Shown here in pieces: positions 20,871-32,665 of a stretch of 64,000 bases of DNA (positions within the stretch are counted from its first letter, which is position 1; every line of letters begins with the position of its first letter). The stretch covers positions 139,063,549 through 139,127,548 of the forward strand of contig OZ026515.1 of the NCBI GenBank assembly GCA_964019695.1, read 5' to 3'. Both the position numbers and the translations under genes were made by a program. Source of the DNA: Loripinus fragilis. Its lineage: Eukaryota > Mollusca > Bivalvia > Lucinida > Lucinidae. A model generated the notes under the pieces. That model was not told where the DNA came from and made no database searches. It saw nothing but the letters and a program-made list of their open reading frames with translations.

Positions 20871-21664
20871 CAAAAGAAACCCATCAGTCTCTTTTTAGGA
20901 CAATTATGGTAAAATAATTCAGAAATCAAAATATATTTTATACCATATTCTTTAACAATCAATTATGCATCAAATTATTGAATAATGTAACAGTTTTTCT
21001 TAAACCCAGTCATGCTGTACGCCAGTGTATAGACAAGGGGTCATTTCTAAAAGTGACAGGCTTCAGACATTTGGTTACACTCGAGTTCTAGTCTTATCAG
21101 TTAACTTCGTCCAATAAACGGTACGTCCCTTTCTGACGAGGCAATCAAGTGTGTGCAGAAGCCAAAACAAACCGCGTAAGTCCGGATCTCATTCCGATAG
21201 AGTAGAGTAGCTGTGAGATGAGCCCTGGCAACGCATATGGGATCGTTCAGTGCAACATCGGAATCTCTGACAGCTTCAGGTTGCTCTCATGTTTAAGAAT
21301 GGGTGTGGATTCCCAAGAACGTTGTGCGGCGTCACATGCTTTTGGTTCGACCTCGTTATGAGGCAGTTATTGCTGTAGGAGACGGTCATGTCTGTTATTG
21401 GACACATTTTACTCAAGTGAACTGATTTTGTCGAGAACGAGATATTCATTCTCAAGTGAAAAACTTGTCATTTTTGAAAATGACCCCTTGTCTAAACACT
21501 GGCGAATAGCATGAACAGATTTAAGTAAAACTGTTACGTTATTCAATGGAATGGTGCAGAACTGATTGCTACGGATTATGGCACAAACATATTTTCATTT
21601 CTTAATTCTGATTTCCATAATTGCCCCGAGAAGTGACTGATGGGTTTCTTTTGTAGTTGAGTTA
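20871..21664. mobile_element. 0.8-kb element with long inverted terminal arms
   Basis: The ends read TACTCAACTACAAAAGAAAC with CCATCAGTC, and the matching reverse complement at the right. Inverted similarity continues far inward: GCCAGTGTATAGACAAGGGG near 21020 pairs with CCCCTTGTCTAAACACTGGC near 21500. The arms are thus close to 200 bp each with some gaps. The target duplication is probably TA but the exact edge is ambiguous by 1-2 bp. No coding frame. Confidence 0.8.
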
Positions 21665-21844
21665 CATAAAAACAAAGCCTATAATATCCGTTTGACGGTA
21701 AAACATGCCATAATTTAACTTAATAATTGCTGGGTATTTCTTACTGCAGCTTTGTTGTAGATGTTATGGATCCAGTTGAGGCCCATTTTTTATTTTTTTT
21801 TATTTATTATTTATTGGTGCTGATCAGGCCAAGGGGTTATAAAA

Positions 21845-22050
21845 CTCTTTTCATGCTCAACTAAACTGAACATGAAAGTTCAACCGCCCACAAAAAGTAA
21901 ATGGCTGAAAGGTATTGACTTTTCTTGCTTTTGAGCTCTCTGATGCAGTATTTATCATGCTAACAAATGTTATAATGCATCCAATTGTTGACATTTTAAC
22001 ATTTATGAGCATTATAATTTGTTGTTCAGCTGAGTAGAGCATGAAAAAAT
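21845..22050. mobile_element. rep-F small inverted-repeat element, copy 1
   Basis: The left end TTTTCATGCTCAACTAAACT pairs with the right end CAGCTGAGTAGAGCATGAAA. Inside is TTTTAACATTTATGAGCAT. Further copies at 55335-55560 and 61256-61440 share the CATGCTC ends and the TTAACATTTA core. Confidence 0.75.
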
Positions 22051-22072
22051 TATATAAGGTAGATGTAATAAT

Positions 22073-22192
22073 TTACTTTTTTTCACAAACTCTGTGCCTA
22101 TTCTGGTGCAGATCTACAGCCAGCTTTCTTACCTCAAGTGAAATTTCAGGACCTTTTCCAACCATACCAATGTTTACAAACAAAAATGTCAT
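22073..22192 (-). pseudogene. Tc1-like transposase N-terminal remnant
   Basis: A 39-codon - strand reading contains MVGKGPEISLEVRKLAVDLH followed by QNRHRV, then breaks into a poly-lysine stretch and stop. Tc1-family transposases start their first helix-turn-helix with a very similar G-K-x-x-E-[IL]-S-x-x-x-R-x-x-[IV]-[VI]-x-L-H pattern. I could not find the rest of the transposase; a rep-F element begins right after the remnant's end. The match is short, so it is tentative. Confidence 0.4.
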
Positions 22193-23250
22193 GAAATTGT
22201 GATGCCATTTCCTGTCTGTCAATATCTTTTTTAATTGAAAAAACATTTACCAACAATAGATCATGCAATCCAAGATGGCTACCTCTTTAACGGATACTCA
22301 TTGCATCTGACTGTACATGTTGCCTTATGTTAATACTTTCTCTTGTAATTGCTATTATACCCCAACCATGTAAAAGGTACGAGTAAAGCTCACACTTGCA
22401 TTGGAAACAGATAAAAATATGGTTTAGAACTTTACTGCGTCATCACAGAAGATGGTGTATATAAAACACAAACCTCTATTATCTTATGATGTTACAAATG
22501 ATATTAACAGGCAATTACTTACAAACAAACGCCCTCCAAAAAATATCTACTACTGTCTCTTCAAAAGCAAATACACACTTTCTAAGAGCAAGTAGCGGAT
22601 ATGGGCTGTTGCTAAGAGTCATAATTTTACAGATGAAACCTGTGTTATGTTCAATTGCATTTACTCCCCCTGCCACTTAAAGCATTTAAGCGCATAGATG
22701 AATCTGGTGGAATAAATGAGCAAACAGCGCAAATTCTGATGAAACGCAGCGCTGTATTTCATCTAGATCTTCACTGTGCAAATGTAACCGTTTAGGGGTT
22801 TCCAGTATACAAAGGGTTATGGTACATATCGTTTATATGCGCAAAGCATCTTTTAAACGACCTTGCTTGCTAGAAATCTAAAGATTAGTCTGAGTATTTA
22901 TAGATTCCATACTCAGTGTTTGCGATCTGCAAAGGCTCCAGCGATTCTGCATATTTGCCCAGGCTTATCTGATCCTTTTCACTTCTTCTCAACAGTGTGA
23001 TACGGCCCTCTGTGAAATACATTGATGGCTAAATAAAAAGCATTCAGGATCCGCGCATAATATTGTGAATATTTAAAATATTACCAGGTTCATTGCAGTA
23101 CATATTGTCAAAAATGTTATCGTGATCCACAGAAACATTTTTAATTTTAAGTTTCAAATACCATTTCTGTGCACCAAATAACCAATACTTATTCGTTTTA
23201 GAAAATGCTTAAATGTAAAGATCGGTTGTAATCCTGGGAAGCCTATTGGG
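22193..23250. other. No gene seen
   Basis: Unrecognised non-coding DNA. A hairpin-like stretch at 22700-22770 (GCGCAAATTCTGATG with CATCTAGATCTTCACTGTGC) may be an old rep-C-like core. The 64-codon frame at 22486 has no known motif. Confidence 0.5.
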
Positions 23251-23450
23251 GCAATTTTGTCTTATATCTTTGGTATTACGTATAATGCCTAATAATCTTA
23301 CGTCTTATGTCTTAAGTATAATGTCTTGCTAATTAGAACATGATAATGTTAACAACAAAATACCTAAGACATAATACCTAAGATATAAGAAGTAAGACAA
23401 AATACCTAAAACAAAATAGTTAAGACAAAAGACAAAATATCCATAAAAGG
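23251..23450. repeat. TAAGACA-type low-complexity inverted stretch
   Basis: GTCTTATATCTTTGGTATT and CTTACGTCTTATGTCTTAAG on the left are answered on the right by CCTAAGACATAATACCTAAG, ATATAAGAAGTAAGAC and AATAGTTAAGACAAAAGAC. The two halves are rough reverse complements about 60 bp apart. Confidence 0.7.
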
Positions 23451-26276
23451 ATTTGTTTTTTTAATACAAAATATATACAATATTGTTGCATTCATTTCCC
23501 CATAGTATGACATGTGATCCAAGTATCCTTAAACCCTTTGCAGGGCTGGCATATTTTGTAAGCCTTAAGTGATCTAGAACAGCGGATAAAATATTCGTGC
23601 AATATGGCAATATGTATGCGTGTTTCACACTGGCTTTTCACAAAAAGTAAATGGGTATGACCATGTTTTCACACGCGATAAGTTATAAATAAGATTTTTT
23701 TTATTCAAATTGCAGAACAGAAGCTATGCATACGCTACAAATGTGTATTTAAATACAAAATGTGTTAACAAAACTTTTAATTTCCTACGTGGCCTTATAT
23801 CCTTAACGTATTATACGTTAGGACCATATTTATAAAAATGGGTCAGGTCTCAGACTTAATGATGGCCTTGACGTAAAGCTTTAATCCGTTGGTTGGTGCC
23901 TGATGCTTTTCAATATTGTGCATTTCAACGAAAAATGAAATAATGTTGCAAGAAGCTAGCTTTCTTCACTCGTTCAAGTAAAATTAGAGATAGAATCTTG
24001 AAATTTCATGGAATAAGTTTGAAAATTGAATTGACCTAATACTTTTATCTTTTTTTTGAGTTGGAAAAATATAGCCCTATTGACATTTTGTTCAAATGCT
24101 CTCATTTTAGTCTATGAATTTTTAATAGCAAATTTTAGAGATTTATACATAGCCACCACCGCATTACCAGGTATGTCGGCCTAGTGTCTCTGTATCTGCC
24201 CAAGAGCCTTAAGGCCTGAGTGCAAATAGTCCCGATGACAATTAGGGAGATGATGCGCAGACTGATCTAGACCTTTATCGAGTAAATGTACGTGCATGTA
24301 TATACATTTATATACATGTACTCAGGCAGGTTTACTTATAATCTGGTCCTTATCAGCATTTTTCCTTATTTCTTAATTTGTTTTCGTTGTAATCACGAAA
24401 ATACTAGTTGTTAGAATTGATTAACATGTGAAATCGAACGCCAGTATTGATTTTGAAAATTGTATCAGAAATTTCTAAATTCAACTATGTTCAACAAAAT
24501 CAAAACAATTGAATATATCACAGCACAAAAATATGTATCATTTAGAACAGACCTCATGCCTTCTACGCATATGAAATAAAATAATGTATGTCTGTTATCA
24601 ACGCATAAAATTGACGCTAAATGAAATAAAAACTCCAGATTATTTCAATTTGCGTCGACATTGACAACGCAAAATGAAATACAAAGAAAAAGACCAAAAT
24701 GAAATAATAATAACTTTATTTTAAAATGTGTTGTAACAACCGGAACTCTCCTGAGATAACGGGTTATCAATGTTAAATGGGGGTATATTATCGGTATGGA
24801 GAAAATCATTTCGAAAATGAAGTAAGAATATGAAATCAACTGTTATGGGGTTATGAAAGGTATCATTGTGCAATACTTCCGATTAAAGAGCAAGTATTTA
24901 CATGGGTGGTGGATGGCAGTAGATTATTAATCGGAAGTGTCCAACATTTAGGGTGTGACATCCGGTTCGTATTGTTGAGATCTGGGATTGTTTCTTTTAT
25001 CCATTCAGCTTTGATATATACGATATGTCTGCATCCTCGTTACAAGAAAACCTGTATTCGGATTTTGCGACCAGATGAGACACAAACCAGCCTGCACAGC
25101 TACACACACTAGCTAGAATATTGTCATTTACCATATAGGAAGTTAAGCTGTTATATTATCCAGAGCAGCATTTACAAACGCACTGATCAAACTGTGTGGA
25201 TGTATAGGCTGGTCTACGCCTATGTTATTTGCATCCAGCAAAGTCAGGTTTTCTCGCGTCTACTAGGCTTATAGATTCTTCACGACGTTTCAAAAAGCCA
25301 ATGTGCGCATACTCGGAATCACTGCACAGGTGCGTGAACTATTTTGTAGAGGCGTGCGTTTTGTAAAGACATCGAGTAACACTTTTTTGTGAAGCAACTT
25401 GGTTTAACACTGGAGTTCAGTAAGGACTAAACAATATTACGTGAGGCTGATTCAAGTATTCAAAGAGCCCTTGATCATAAAGCAATTTTGTCTCCTGCTC
25501 GTATGTCTGTCCGTCACATATCGTACACTATCTTATGACACGAAACAAAGTGCATGCTAATTGGTCACTGGCAAATAGATTTACCGTTAAATGTACTTAT
25601 TTTAACACGGGGTCACACATCAATGGTTGATATGAGCTTTGTCATGTATTTTTTGTAGTATGGCCGATGCTTTTTTCTTTGATCTTTGCTGATGTTTAAA
25701 TCAGACACCCTAGAATAACGACGAAGGAGGAGCTTAAAACCGTACTCTAACTTCCTGTCGCAGGGTATGGATTCGGTTAGCCAGGGATCTCAACGACAGA
25801 TGTTGTTTAAAAGGATTTATTTTACTGTTGTAAATAAAAAGGGTGTCCTGCTAAATAATAATGTTTCCATATCATTTCCGTGAAGGAATAATATATAAAC
25901 TAATATAAATTTATGTTCTACAGCCTGTAGATCGATGGAGTCGATCTAACTGCAAAAATGAGAATGCCTTTTCCAAATGTCGCGCGCATATGTATTAGTG
26001 ATGTTATGCGCATGCTCTAAGTAAGTTAAAAGAGGTGTGTTCGTTAGTAACCAATCACCCATCATCTTACATCCTTATGTCTAACTAAAACGGCTACTGA
26101 TTGGACGATAAAATAGAACAACTAAGTTTCAAGGTACCCCATTAGAAAACAATGCAAGACAGGTTAAACCTGTTTTTCCCACGCTTGGTATGATTTAAGT
26201 AAATATCAACACTACTCACTGTGGCACTAAAGGAGAAAAGGTAATTTATGCGTTAAGCAATATAATCACAAAGTTC
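23451..26276. other. No gene seen
   Basis: AT-rich intergenic or intronic DNA. A short palindromic ATGTATATACATTTATATAC stretch lies at 24295-24325. The 64-codon (-) frame at 24645 and the 68-codon (+) frame at 24906 show no motif. Confidence 0.5.
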
Positions 26277-26280
26277 ACCT

Positions 26281-26693
26281 CTGTGACATTCTCCCCTGCT
26301 TTGAAAAAAATTTCTCCTGACATTTCCGAACATTTGACAAACTTTTTCATAAACACAGACCACCTCAGCAATCACAATCATGTACCAATATGATGCATTT
26401 AGGTAAATTTTAACCTACAGAAGTTTTCACATTTATCAACAAACAATTCTCCTTTACTAGTGAACTGTGAAAATGTTAGATATACATGTAACTTCAGAGC
26501 ATCCAAAAATAAAGACATGTATTAATTTGAGGGGTCGCTCTCAATAAGAGAAATATACTATATGTATGAGACAATCAAAGCAGGAGAAAATATAATATAT
26601 ATATGCATTTTTATATATGTATTGGAAAACATATCATATATGCATAATAATAATATTGGAAGATATTCTTCCTATCTGTGACATTCTCCTCTG
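26281..26693 (-). other. Candidate polypurine tract and 3' LTR start of the Gypsy remnant
   Basis: Read on the - strand just after the pol reading, AGAGGAGAA is followed by TGTCACAG at 26684. A polypurine tract then TG is the expected start of a 3' LTR in Ty3/Gypsy elements. A second junction of the same type (GGGGAGAA then TGTCACAG) is at about 26297-26281. The sequences downstream of the two differ, so they are not simply tandem LTRs. I found no matching LTR to the right of 30500. Confidence 0.4.
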
Positions 26694-26719
26694 ATATTTA
26701 TGAAAACTACTACATATAT

Positions 26720-27508
26720 TTAAACATACCAAATCTGTGTTTCGGGGTTTGGAACTTGCTGAGTATTTACCCACTTGCCATAGCGGTGTGGAGTAGGTAC
26801 ATTATCTACACTACCTACATTACCTCCACTGAGAGCTCTGGAACTGCCAGTGGTACCTACATCTGCACTAGCAAAACCACCACCTGCACTTGAATTAAAA
26901 CCACCTGCGCTATCTGACCTATTAAAACCAACTGAACTATCAGATTTATTAAAATCTCCTGAACCATTAAAAGTATCGCCATGAACTGACACATGAGACT
27001 TTTCTTTATTTGAAGAAACTGATTTCGACCCATTGATATTTGAACTGTGTTTCCTTTTAAGAGGAAGCATATATCTTGGGTAAAATAATTCTTCTGTTTC
27101 TGATTCAGAGGAGTCAGACTCAAATTCAGGTTCTTGGACAGGTTTTGATTGGCTATGTACAGGGGCTGCCGGTTTGCTAGGTTTACTATGGGGACTGTCA
27201 TAAAATAGGCCGAGATCTAAACTGCTAGGTATGGCAGAAAAAGGAAGCAACATGTTCCTGTGCAAAGTTTTCACCGCTGAATCACCTGATTCACGCTGAA
27301 CCCTATACACAGGTACACCTTCATTTGGCACTTCAATGACAATATATGAATGCTTATCCCACCTATCTGCCAACTTATTTTTGCCTTTTAGACCCACCTT
27401 TCTAATAAGGACTCTGTCCTCTACACCAAGGGTTGCTTCTCTGACCTTACCGTCATAATTGGACTTATGCCTTGTAGCATTTTTATTTGCTTCTTTTGAA
27501 GCTACCTT
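26720..27508 (-). pseudogene. Gypsy remnant: integrase C-terminal region and low-complexity tail
   Basis: The frame stays open from after the 27509 stop. GLKGKNKLADRWDKHSYIV and VYRVQRESGDSAVKTLHRN match the SH3-like GPY/F-type end of Gypsy integrases. The last ~130 residues are Ser/Gly/Asn-rich with repeated GFNSSA and NKSDSSVGFNRSDS-like units. The reading ends at 26720. Confidence 0.85.
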
Positions 27509-28160
27509 TTAGGCAAAGTCCAACCGTTTCTTTAACTTACTGGCATAGTGCTCTCTGGATGTACATTCTGAATCCTGTGAAGAATTCAGACCCAGATAAG
27601 CATCTATAGCCAGCCTGGGATGTCTCCCAAACATTAAAAAGAATGGGGAAAAACCAGTGCTATCATGACGGGTAGCATTATAGGCATGGACTAAAGGGGC
27701 TACATATGACTTCCAGTCTTGTTTTAGGTGATCTTCTAGGGTACCCAGCATTTTTAAAAGGGTCTGGTTAAATCTCTCGACCATTCCATTTTCCATAGGG
27801 TGATATGGAGTGGTCCGGGACTTATGCACACCCGCAAGACTACACAATACCTTAATAAGGCTACTTTCAAAATTTCTTCCCTGATCACTATGGATCCTAG
27901 CCGGAAAACCATAGTGAACAACAAAGTTTTCAAAAAGTATTTTGGCTGTAGGATTAGCCAACTGGTTTCTAGTTAGAAAGGCCTGGGCATAACAGGTAAA
28001 ATGGTCGGTCACGACTAAAATATGTTCATGCCCACCCTTGGACCTTTCCAAAGACAAAAAATCTATACATAACAATTCCATTGGTTGTGAACTGGTTATG
28101 TTGACTAATTCTGCACTAGGCTTCACCGGAGTTTTTCGCCTAATACAACGGCCACAATTT
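27509..28160 (-). pseudogene. Gypsy remnant: integrase catalytic core
   Basis: MELLCIDFLSLERSKGG contains the first catalytic Asp. IHSDQGRNFESSLI contains the second, and GMVERFNQTLLKMLG the glutamate, with the usual spacing of about 35 residues between the last two. The core therefore looks intact by motif. A TAA near 27509 separates it from the C-terminal region. Confidence 0.92.
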
Positions 28161-29477
28161 TTTTATCTTTTCTTCAACATCATTTTCCAGACCAGGCCAA
28201 TAAAATCTAGAGCGCACTAAAGAAAGAGTGCGGTCTCTACCTTGATGGCCTAAATCATCATGCAACTGTTTCAAAATGATGCTTCGAAAATGGAGAGGAA
28301 GCACCAGCTGACGTGTTTGTACATTATTTAATGTAGTATTTCTGTACAATACTCCGTCAACCAATGTCAACCTAGACCATTCCCGAATATACTTCAAAAC
28401 ATTTGGGGATTCGGTCTGGAGACTACTTTTGTCTGGACAGAATTTCAACCTAACCAGCTCAACAGCCCTGGCTAAAGTAGAGTCAGCCACTTGCTCTTTT
28501 GACCAATCAACATTCTGTAAAGATGTTGAGTCCAGTAGATCCGGTGTTGGCGGATCTACAAGAGTTACAGCGTTTGAAACAATCAAGGTTTCAACCAAGG
28601 GACAAGACTCTGTTTCAACCAAGTATGCTAGGCACACTGCCTTAAACACATCTGGAAATAATTCCACATCTTGCGGGGGACGCCTAGAGAGACCATCAGC
28701 ATCTGCGTTAGATTTACCTGATCTGTATATTAATTTAAAATCATATAAACCTAACTCAGCTAACCACCTATAAACTGTGGCATCTAATTTGGCCGAAGTT
28801 AAAACATATGTTAAGGGGGTTGTTATCTGTATAAACAGAAATGTGTTTCCATACAGATAATCATGGAACTTGTGGGTGACAGCCCATTTGAGACATAAAA
28901 ATTCCAGTTTGTGGGCTGGATAATTCTGTTCTGCTTTGCGCAAACCCCTGCTGCCATATGCAACAACTTTTTCAAGGCCATCATGTTCTTGATATAGAAC
29001 GGCTCCTAGCCCTTCTATAGATGCATCTGTATGCAAAATAAAAGGTTTGCTAAAATCTGCATATGCTAGCACTGGAGGAGAGGACAATTTCTCCTTCAGT
29101 GTATCAAATGCACTTTGTTGAGCAGGACCCCATATCCAAGGAATTGAACTTCTCTTCTTTTTCTTCTTGTTACCTTGGACAGAAACACCAGCATGATGTC
29201 CAACCAACAGATCATTTAAAGGTTTGGCTATCTTTGCGTAGTCTTTGACAAAACGCCTATAATAGCCTGTAAAACCCAAAAATGATCGCAGGTCTTTCAC
29301 TGTCTGAGGTTCTGGCCAAGTTGTTAGAGCAGCAATTTTTTCAGGGTCCGTTTCAATTCCTTTTTTGGACACTACGTGGCCTAAGTGGGTCACGCTAGAC
29401 TTAAAAAATTCACACTTGGATGCTTTCAATTTTAAGCCATGTTTATGCAGGCGGCTGAAAACAGCATCCAAGCGTGA
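28140..29477 (-). pseudogene. Gypsy remnant: RT C-terminus, RNase H, integrase zinc domain
   Basis: It opens with HLGHVVSKKGIETDPEKI and LRSFLGFTGYYRRFVKDYA (RT thumb/connection), then FILHTDASIEGLGAVLYQ (first RNase H aspartate) and HKLEFLCLKWAVTHKF (glutamate). The expected T-D motif before PLTYVL is absent; about eight codons near 28812-28840 read as if in another frame, consistent with two compensating single-base indels. LHDDLGHQGRDRTLSLVRS gives the two integrase zinc-binding histidines. The frame is then lost in an A-run near 28160, before the two cysteines. Confidence 0.9.
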
Positions 29478-30500
29478 TTAATGCTCATCGAAGGACTCAG
29501 AGAAAATTAAAATATCATATAAAAAGATGAGGCACTCTTTTAAATTTAGCTCACCCATACACGGTTCCATTAGGAGCTGGAATGTAGCAGGAGCATTGGC
29601 CAAGGCAAAAACCATCCTATTACATTCGTAGAAGCCTAAATTACCTACGGTAAAAGCAGTCTTCTCTTTGTCCTCCTCTTTCATCTCCACTTGCCAGTAA
29701 CCACTGCGCAAGTCTAATTTTGAGAAGTACTTCGCACCGAGGAGAGTATCCATAGTGTCATCGATGCGAGGTAATGTATAGGCATCCTTGACAGTTCGGC
29801 CATTTAGTTTTCTGAAGTCTATGCAGAAACGCAAACTGCCATCCTTTTTTCAGACCAGTACAACATTAGAAGAAAAAGGACTTTTTGATGGCTGAATTGC
29901 TCCAGCCTCAATCATTTCCTTCAAATGCTGTCTGACTTCCTCATAAAGGCCTGGCGGAATATGTCTATAAAGCTCCTTAAATTGAGTGTCATCAGTGAAC
30001 TTGATTTCATGCTCAACTAAATCAGTTCTACCTAAGTCAGTAGGACCGGTAGAAAATATATGAGACCAACTGCCAAGGACGTCTTTAGCTTTTCTCACTT
30101 GATCTTGTGTAAGATTGTCTGTTTCTACCTTCACGCCAAGATCCTCTAATTTTGTGACCTTAGGCTCCTGCTTCTTCACTGAAGAATCAGGAGTCCATGA
30201 ATCAACAACATCTACACCATTTATTGAACATAATAGAGATCTTGGAGGAATCTCTATTACTCGTGTAGATAAATTACACACACGGACTGGAATGCGTGCT
30301 GTAGAACCGGACGATCCCAAAGATACAACTCTGGGGCAGATTGTTAAACCCGCAGACAAAGATGTATCTATCAGCTCAGTGACAGCAGTTTGAAATGATT
30401 TTGTATTTCTAACAAAACCCGATAAAGTTTTAACCTCACCAGGCGCAACTTTAATACAAAAATTGTTGGTGGCTTTCACCAGTAAAATTTCATTACACAT
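29478..30500 (-). pseudogene. Gypsy remnant: RT N-terminal half and preceding linker
   Basis: The linker ends HIPPGLYEEVRQHLKEMIEA then GAIQPSKSPFSSNVVLV, the canonical start of Gypsy RT. A TGA at 29850-29852 follows, then KKDGSLRFCIDFRKLN and YTLPRIDDTMD. KLDLRSGYWQVEM carries the first catalytic aspartate. The second motif, normally Y-L-D-D, reads F-L-Y-D (codon TAT at 29517-29519), so the first of the paired aspartates is lost. A stop at 29478-29480 follows. Confidence 0.92.
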
Positions 30501-30839
30501 GCTGTCACATGATTAATAACTAACTCTTCATGTGACACAACAACAGCTGTTTCGACCTCTAGGTAAACTGAAAAAACAACAACCCGGATTCTTCGGAAAT
30601 AGAGACCAAAAACACTGAAAACAACAAACTAAATTTCATTCAGTCAGGTCATGAGAGTTAATGGAACGTGTAGTAACTCACTGACCCCTAGCACGGGCTC
30701 AATCAGTTTTCTGCTTATTGCTACATGTACTTAGTGAGTGTGTGAGTGAGTGAGTAAGTAAGTTGGTGGGTGGGTACTTATATTAAATGTCTTTTTAATT
30801 TATTGTCCCAATGAGCACCAACATTCTATTAACTCGGAC

Positions 30840-31290
30840 TATCTGTGAGTCATAAGTCCTTTTCTTTGTTTCATTATAGTGCGTTAATCGTTCTGTGATG
30901 ATGCATTGCAATAGTTAGGATGCCTCCTTGCTAGCTAAACAATTTTGTGTTATAACACCACCAGAATCTAGAGCGAAGATTTGATACCAGGAAAAGACAT
31001 TTAAGCCTCCCCAGTGGCGTAGGATGCTGTCCGTTCTAAGGCGGTGGTTCTGTTGTTGTTGATTTATTGTTCATTGTTGCACCCATAGTTTGTAGGGGTT
31101 CTGTGTTTGGTCATTGTTTTTGTTATCCAGTACGTTGTGTCCTTCTTGCTTTGCAATCGTCTTCAGCTGGTGGCTTTGCTTTAACTGTTTTCCTGAAGTA
31201 TTGTGGCGGTCATTGTTCTGTGGCTCTTCCTTACGATGCTGAGGGTAAGTGGTATTTCCTGATCATACTCACTTGCTTTTTTTATTATGT
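30840..31290 (+). repeat. rep-A copy directly upstream of the Penelope-like RT
   Basis: GACTATCTGTGAGTCATAAG, TTCTTTGTTTCATTATAG, GTGATGATGCATTGCAATAG, CTAGCTAAACAATTTTGTG, TAAGCCTCCCCAGTGGCG, TCTAAGGCGGTGGTTCTG, GTTGTTGATTTATTGTTC, CTGTGGCTCTTCCTTACG and TTCCTGATCATACTCACTTG occur in that order. Nearly full length, about 450 bp. A (GTGA)n run precedes it at 30735-30765. Confidence 0.85.
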
Positions 31291-32665
31291 TTTTTAACAC
31301 AATTGTCAACAGAAGCATCGAACCTCTATTTAGGAACATTCGGTGTCAAAGCTAAAGAAAATCAAGACAAAGTTCCTATGTTGTACTGGTTACCTAAACT
31401 CCATAAAAACCCTATAAAGCAAGGCAAGATTTATTGCTTATTCTAGTTCTTGTACGACAACAGAACTTCCAAAATTGTTAACCTCGTGTCTTACAGCTGT
31501 TAAAAACATGCTATCAAGTACTGTGAAAAGGTATATGAGAGATCCGGTAAAAACCTACTTTGGTCAATTAAAAACTCAGGTGAAATTTTAGATTAACTTA
31601 AAGCTAGAAATTTCAATGCGACCCGTTTGTCTACTTATCATTTTTCTACTCTTTACTCTACTTTACTTTAATTAAAAATAAACCTATTGAAGTATTGAAA
31701 GAAGCTTCCAGAGAGAAGGCTCTTCTTACCTTGCATGTAATTACAGAAATGCATTTTAACTTCGGAAAAACCTAAAAAATATCATGTATAGTCATGTCAA
31801 AATGTATGTGATGTGCTGACCTTGGGATTCCTATGGGCACTAACTGTGCTCCCCTGGTAGCAGATTTATTCCTGTTTTGTTATGAGAGGGACTTTATGAT
31901 GTCTCTTTCTGATGTTAAGCAAGCTGATGTTATTGATGTGTTTAACACTACATCCCAGTATTTGGACGATATTTTAATAATTGATAATGGTTATTTTGAC
32001 AATATGGTCAGTCAAATATACCCTTCAGAGCTCCAACTTAATAAAGCCAATACCTCTGATACCGAAGCTGCATTTTTAGACTTGCATTTGTCTATTTCTA
32101 ATGATATACCAAAATTTATGATAAAGTTGTCACAACTTTGATTTTGAAATTGTAAGTTCCCATTTTTAGATGGTGATGTGCCTCGCTCTACATCCTATGG
32201 AGTCTATATCTCTCAACTCATTCGTTTTGCTGGAGCATCTAGCTATATTACTGACTTCAACACTCACAACGAATTGTTAACACAGAAACTTCTTAAAGAA
32301 GGCTATCGGTATCATAAACTTCGCAAAACCTTTTCTGAATTTTAAAGACAATACTATGATTTGATATCTAAATTTCAGGTTGGACTTAAATCTCTCTTGC
32401 GCCATGGACTTTCAGAACCTAAATTCTTTGGTGACTTTGTGTAAAAATTGAAGAAGATTGTTGGCTCTAATAATTTTTCAGTGCAGTTCATTAAAATAAT
32501 TTCCCATTATAAAAAGATTGGCTATAACATTAATGTATTGCAACAGACTGCATGCTTGGTGGTCAACCCAATCAGTGTCGACAACTTTGCTATCCTCTTT
32601 AATTGCACGCCGGTGGGTCGGACTATAGACTAAATGACGGTTCCGACTTAAAGACTTATCTATTG
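31291..32665 (+). pseudogene. Penelope-like element reverse transcriptase remnant
   Basis: Pieces in order across frames: VPMLYWLPKLHKNPIKQGK (the Penelope LPKLHKxP motif, about 31370-31425); a decayed block to about 31760; MGTNCAPLVADLFLFCYERD (31833) followed by FNTTSQYLDDILIIDNG, which has an intact YLDD; IYPSELQLNKANTSD and AAFLDLHLSIS; then in another frame GVYISQLIRFAGASS and LLTQKLLKEGYRYHKLRKTF; and IKIISHYKKIGYNINVLQQT near 32530. These are hallmark motifs and order of Penelope-like RTs. Frameshifts and stops (for example near 31446, 31590, 32139 and 32344) make it a pseudogene. No GIY-YIG nuclease domain is seen after the thumb. Confidence 0.88.

Larger units (their letters stand above)
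26720..30500 (-). pseudogene. Ty3/Gypsy retrotransposon pol remnant (5'-truncated, several breaks)
   Basis: Read right to left: linker before RT (30500-29850), reverse transcriptase (29849-about 29100), RNase H (about 29080-28700), HHCC zinc-binding and integrase core (about 28300-27500), integrase C-terminal region and a Ser/Gly-rich tail (27500-26720). No gag and no protease motif are seen upstream, so the 5' part and 5' LTR are missing. Breaks: in-frame stops at 29850-29852, 29478-29480 and near 27509; a frameshift at an A-run near 28160; and damage to the catalytic sites. It is a dead copy. Domain order RT, RNase H, integrase is diagnostic of Ty3/Gypsy. Confidence 0.93.

Noticed and set aside
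26857..27201. A 114-codon - strand frame overlapping the Gypsy tail
   Set aside because: A shadow of the Ser/Gly-rich integrase tail in another frame.
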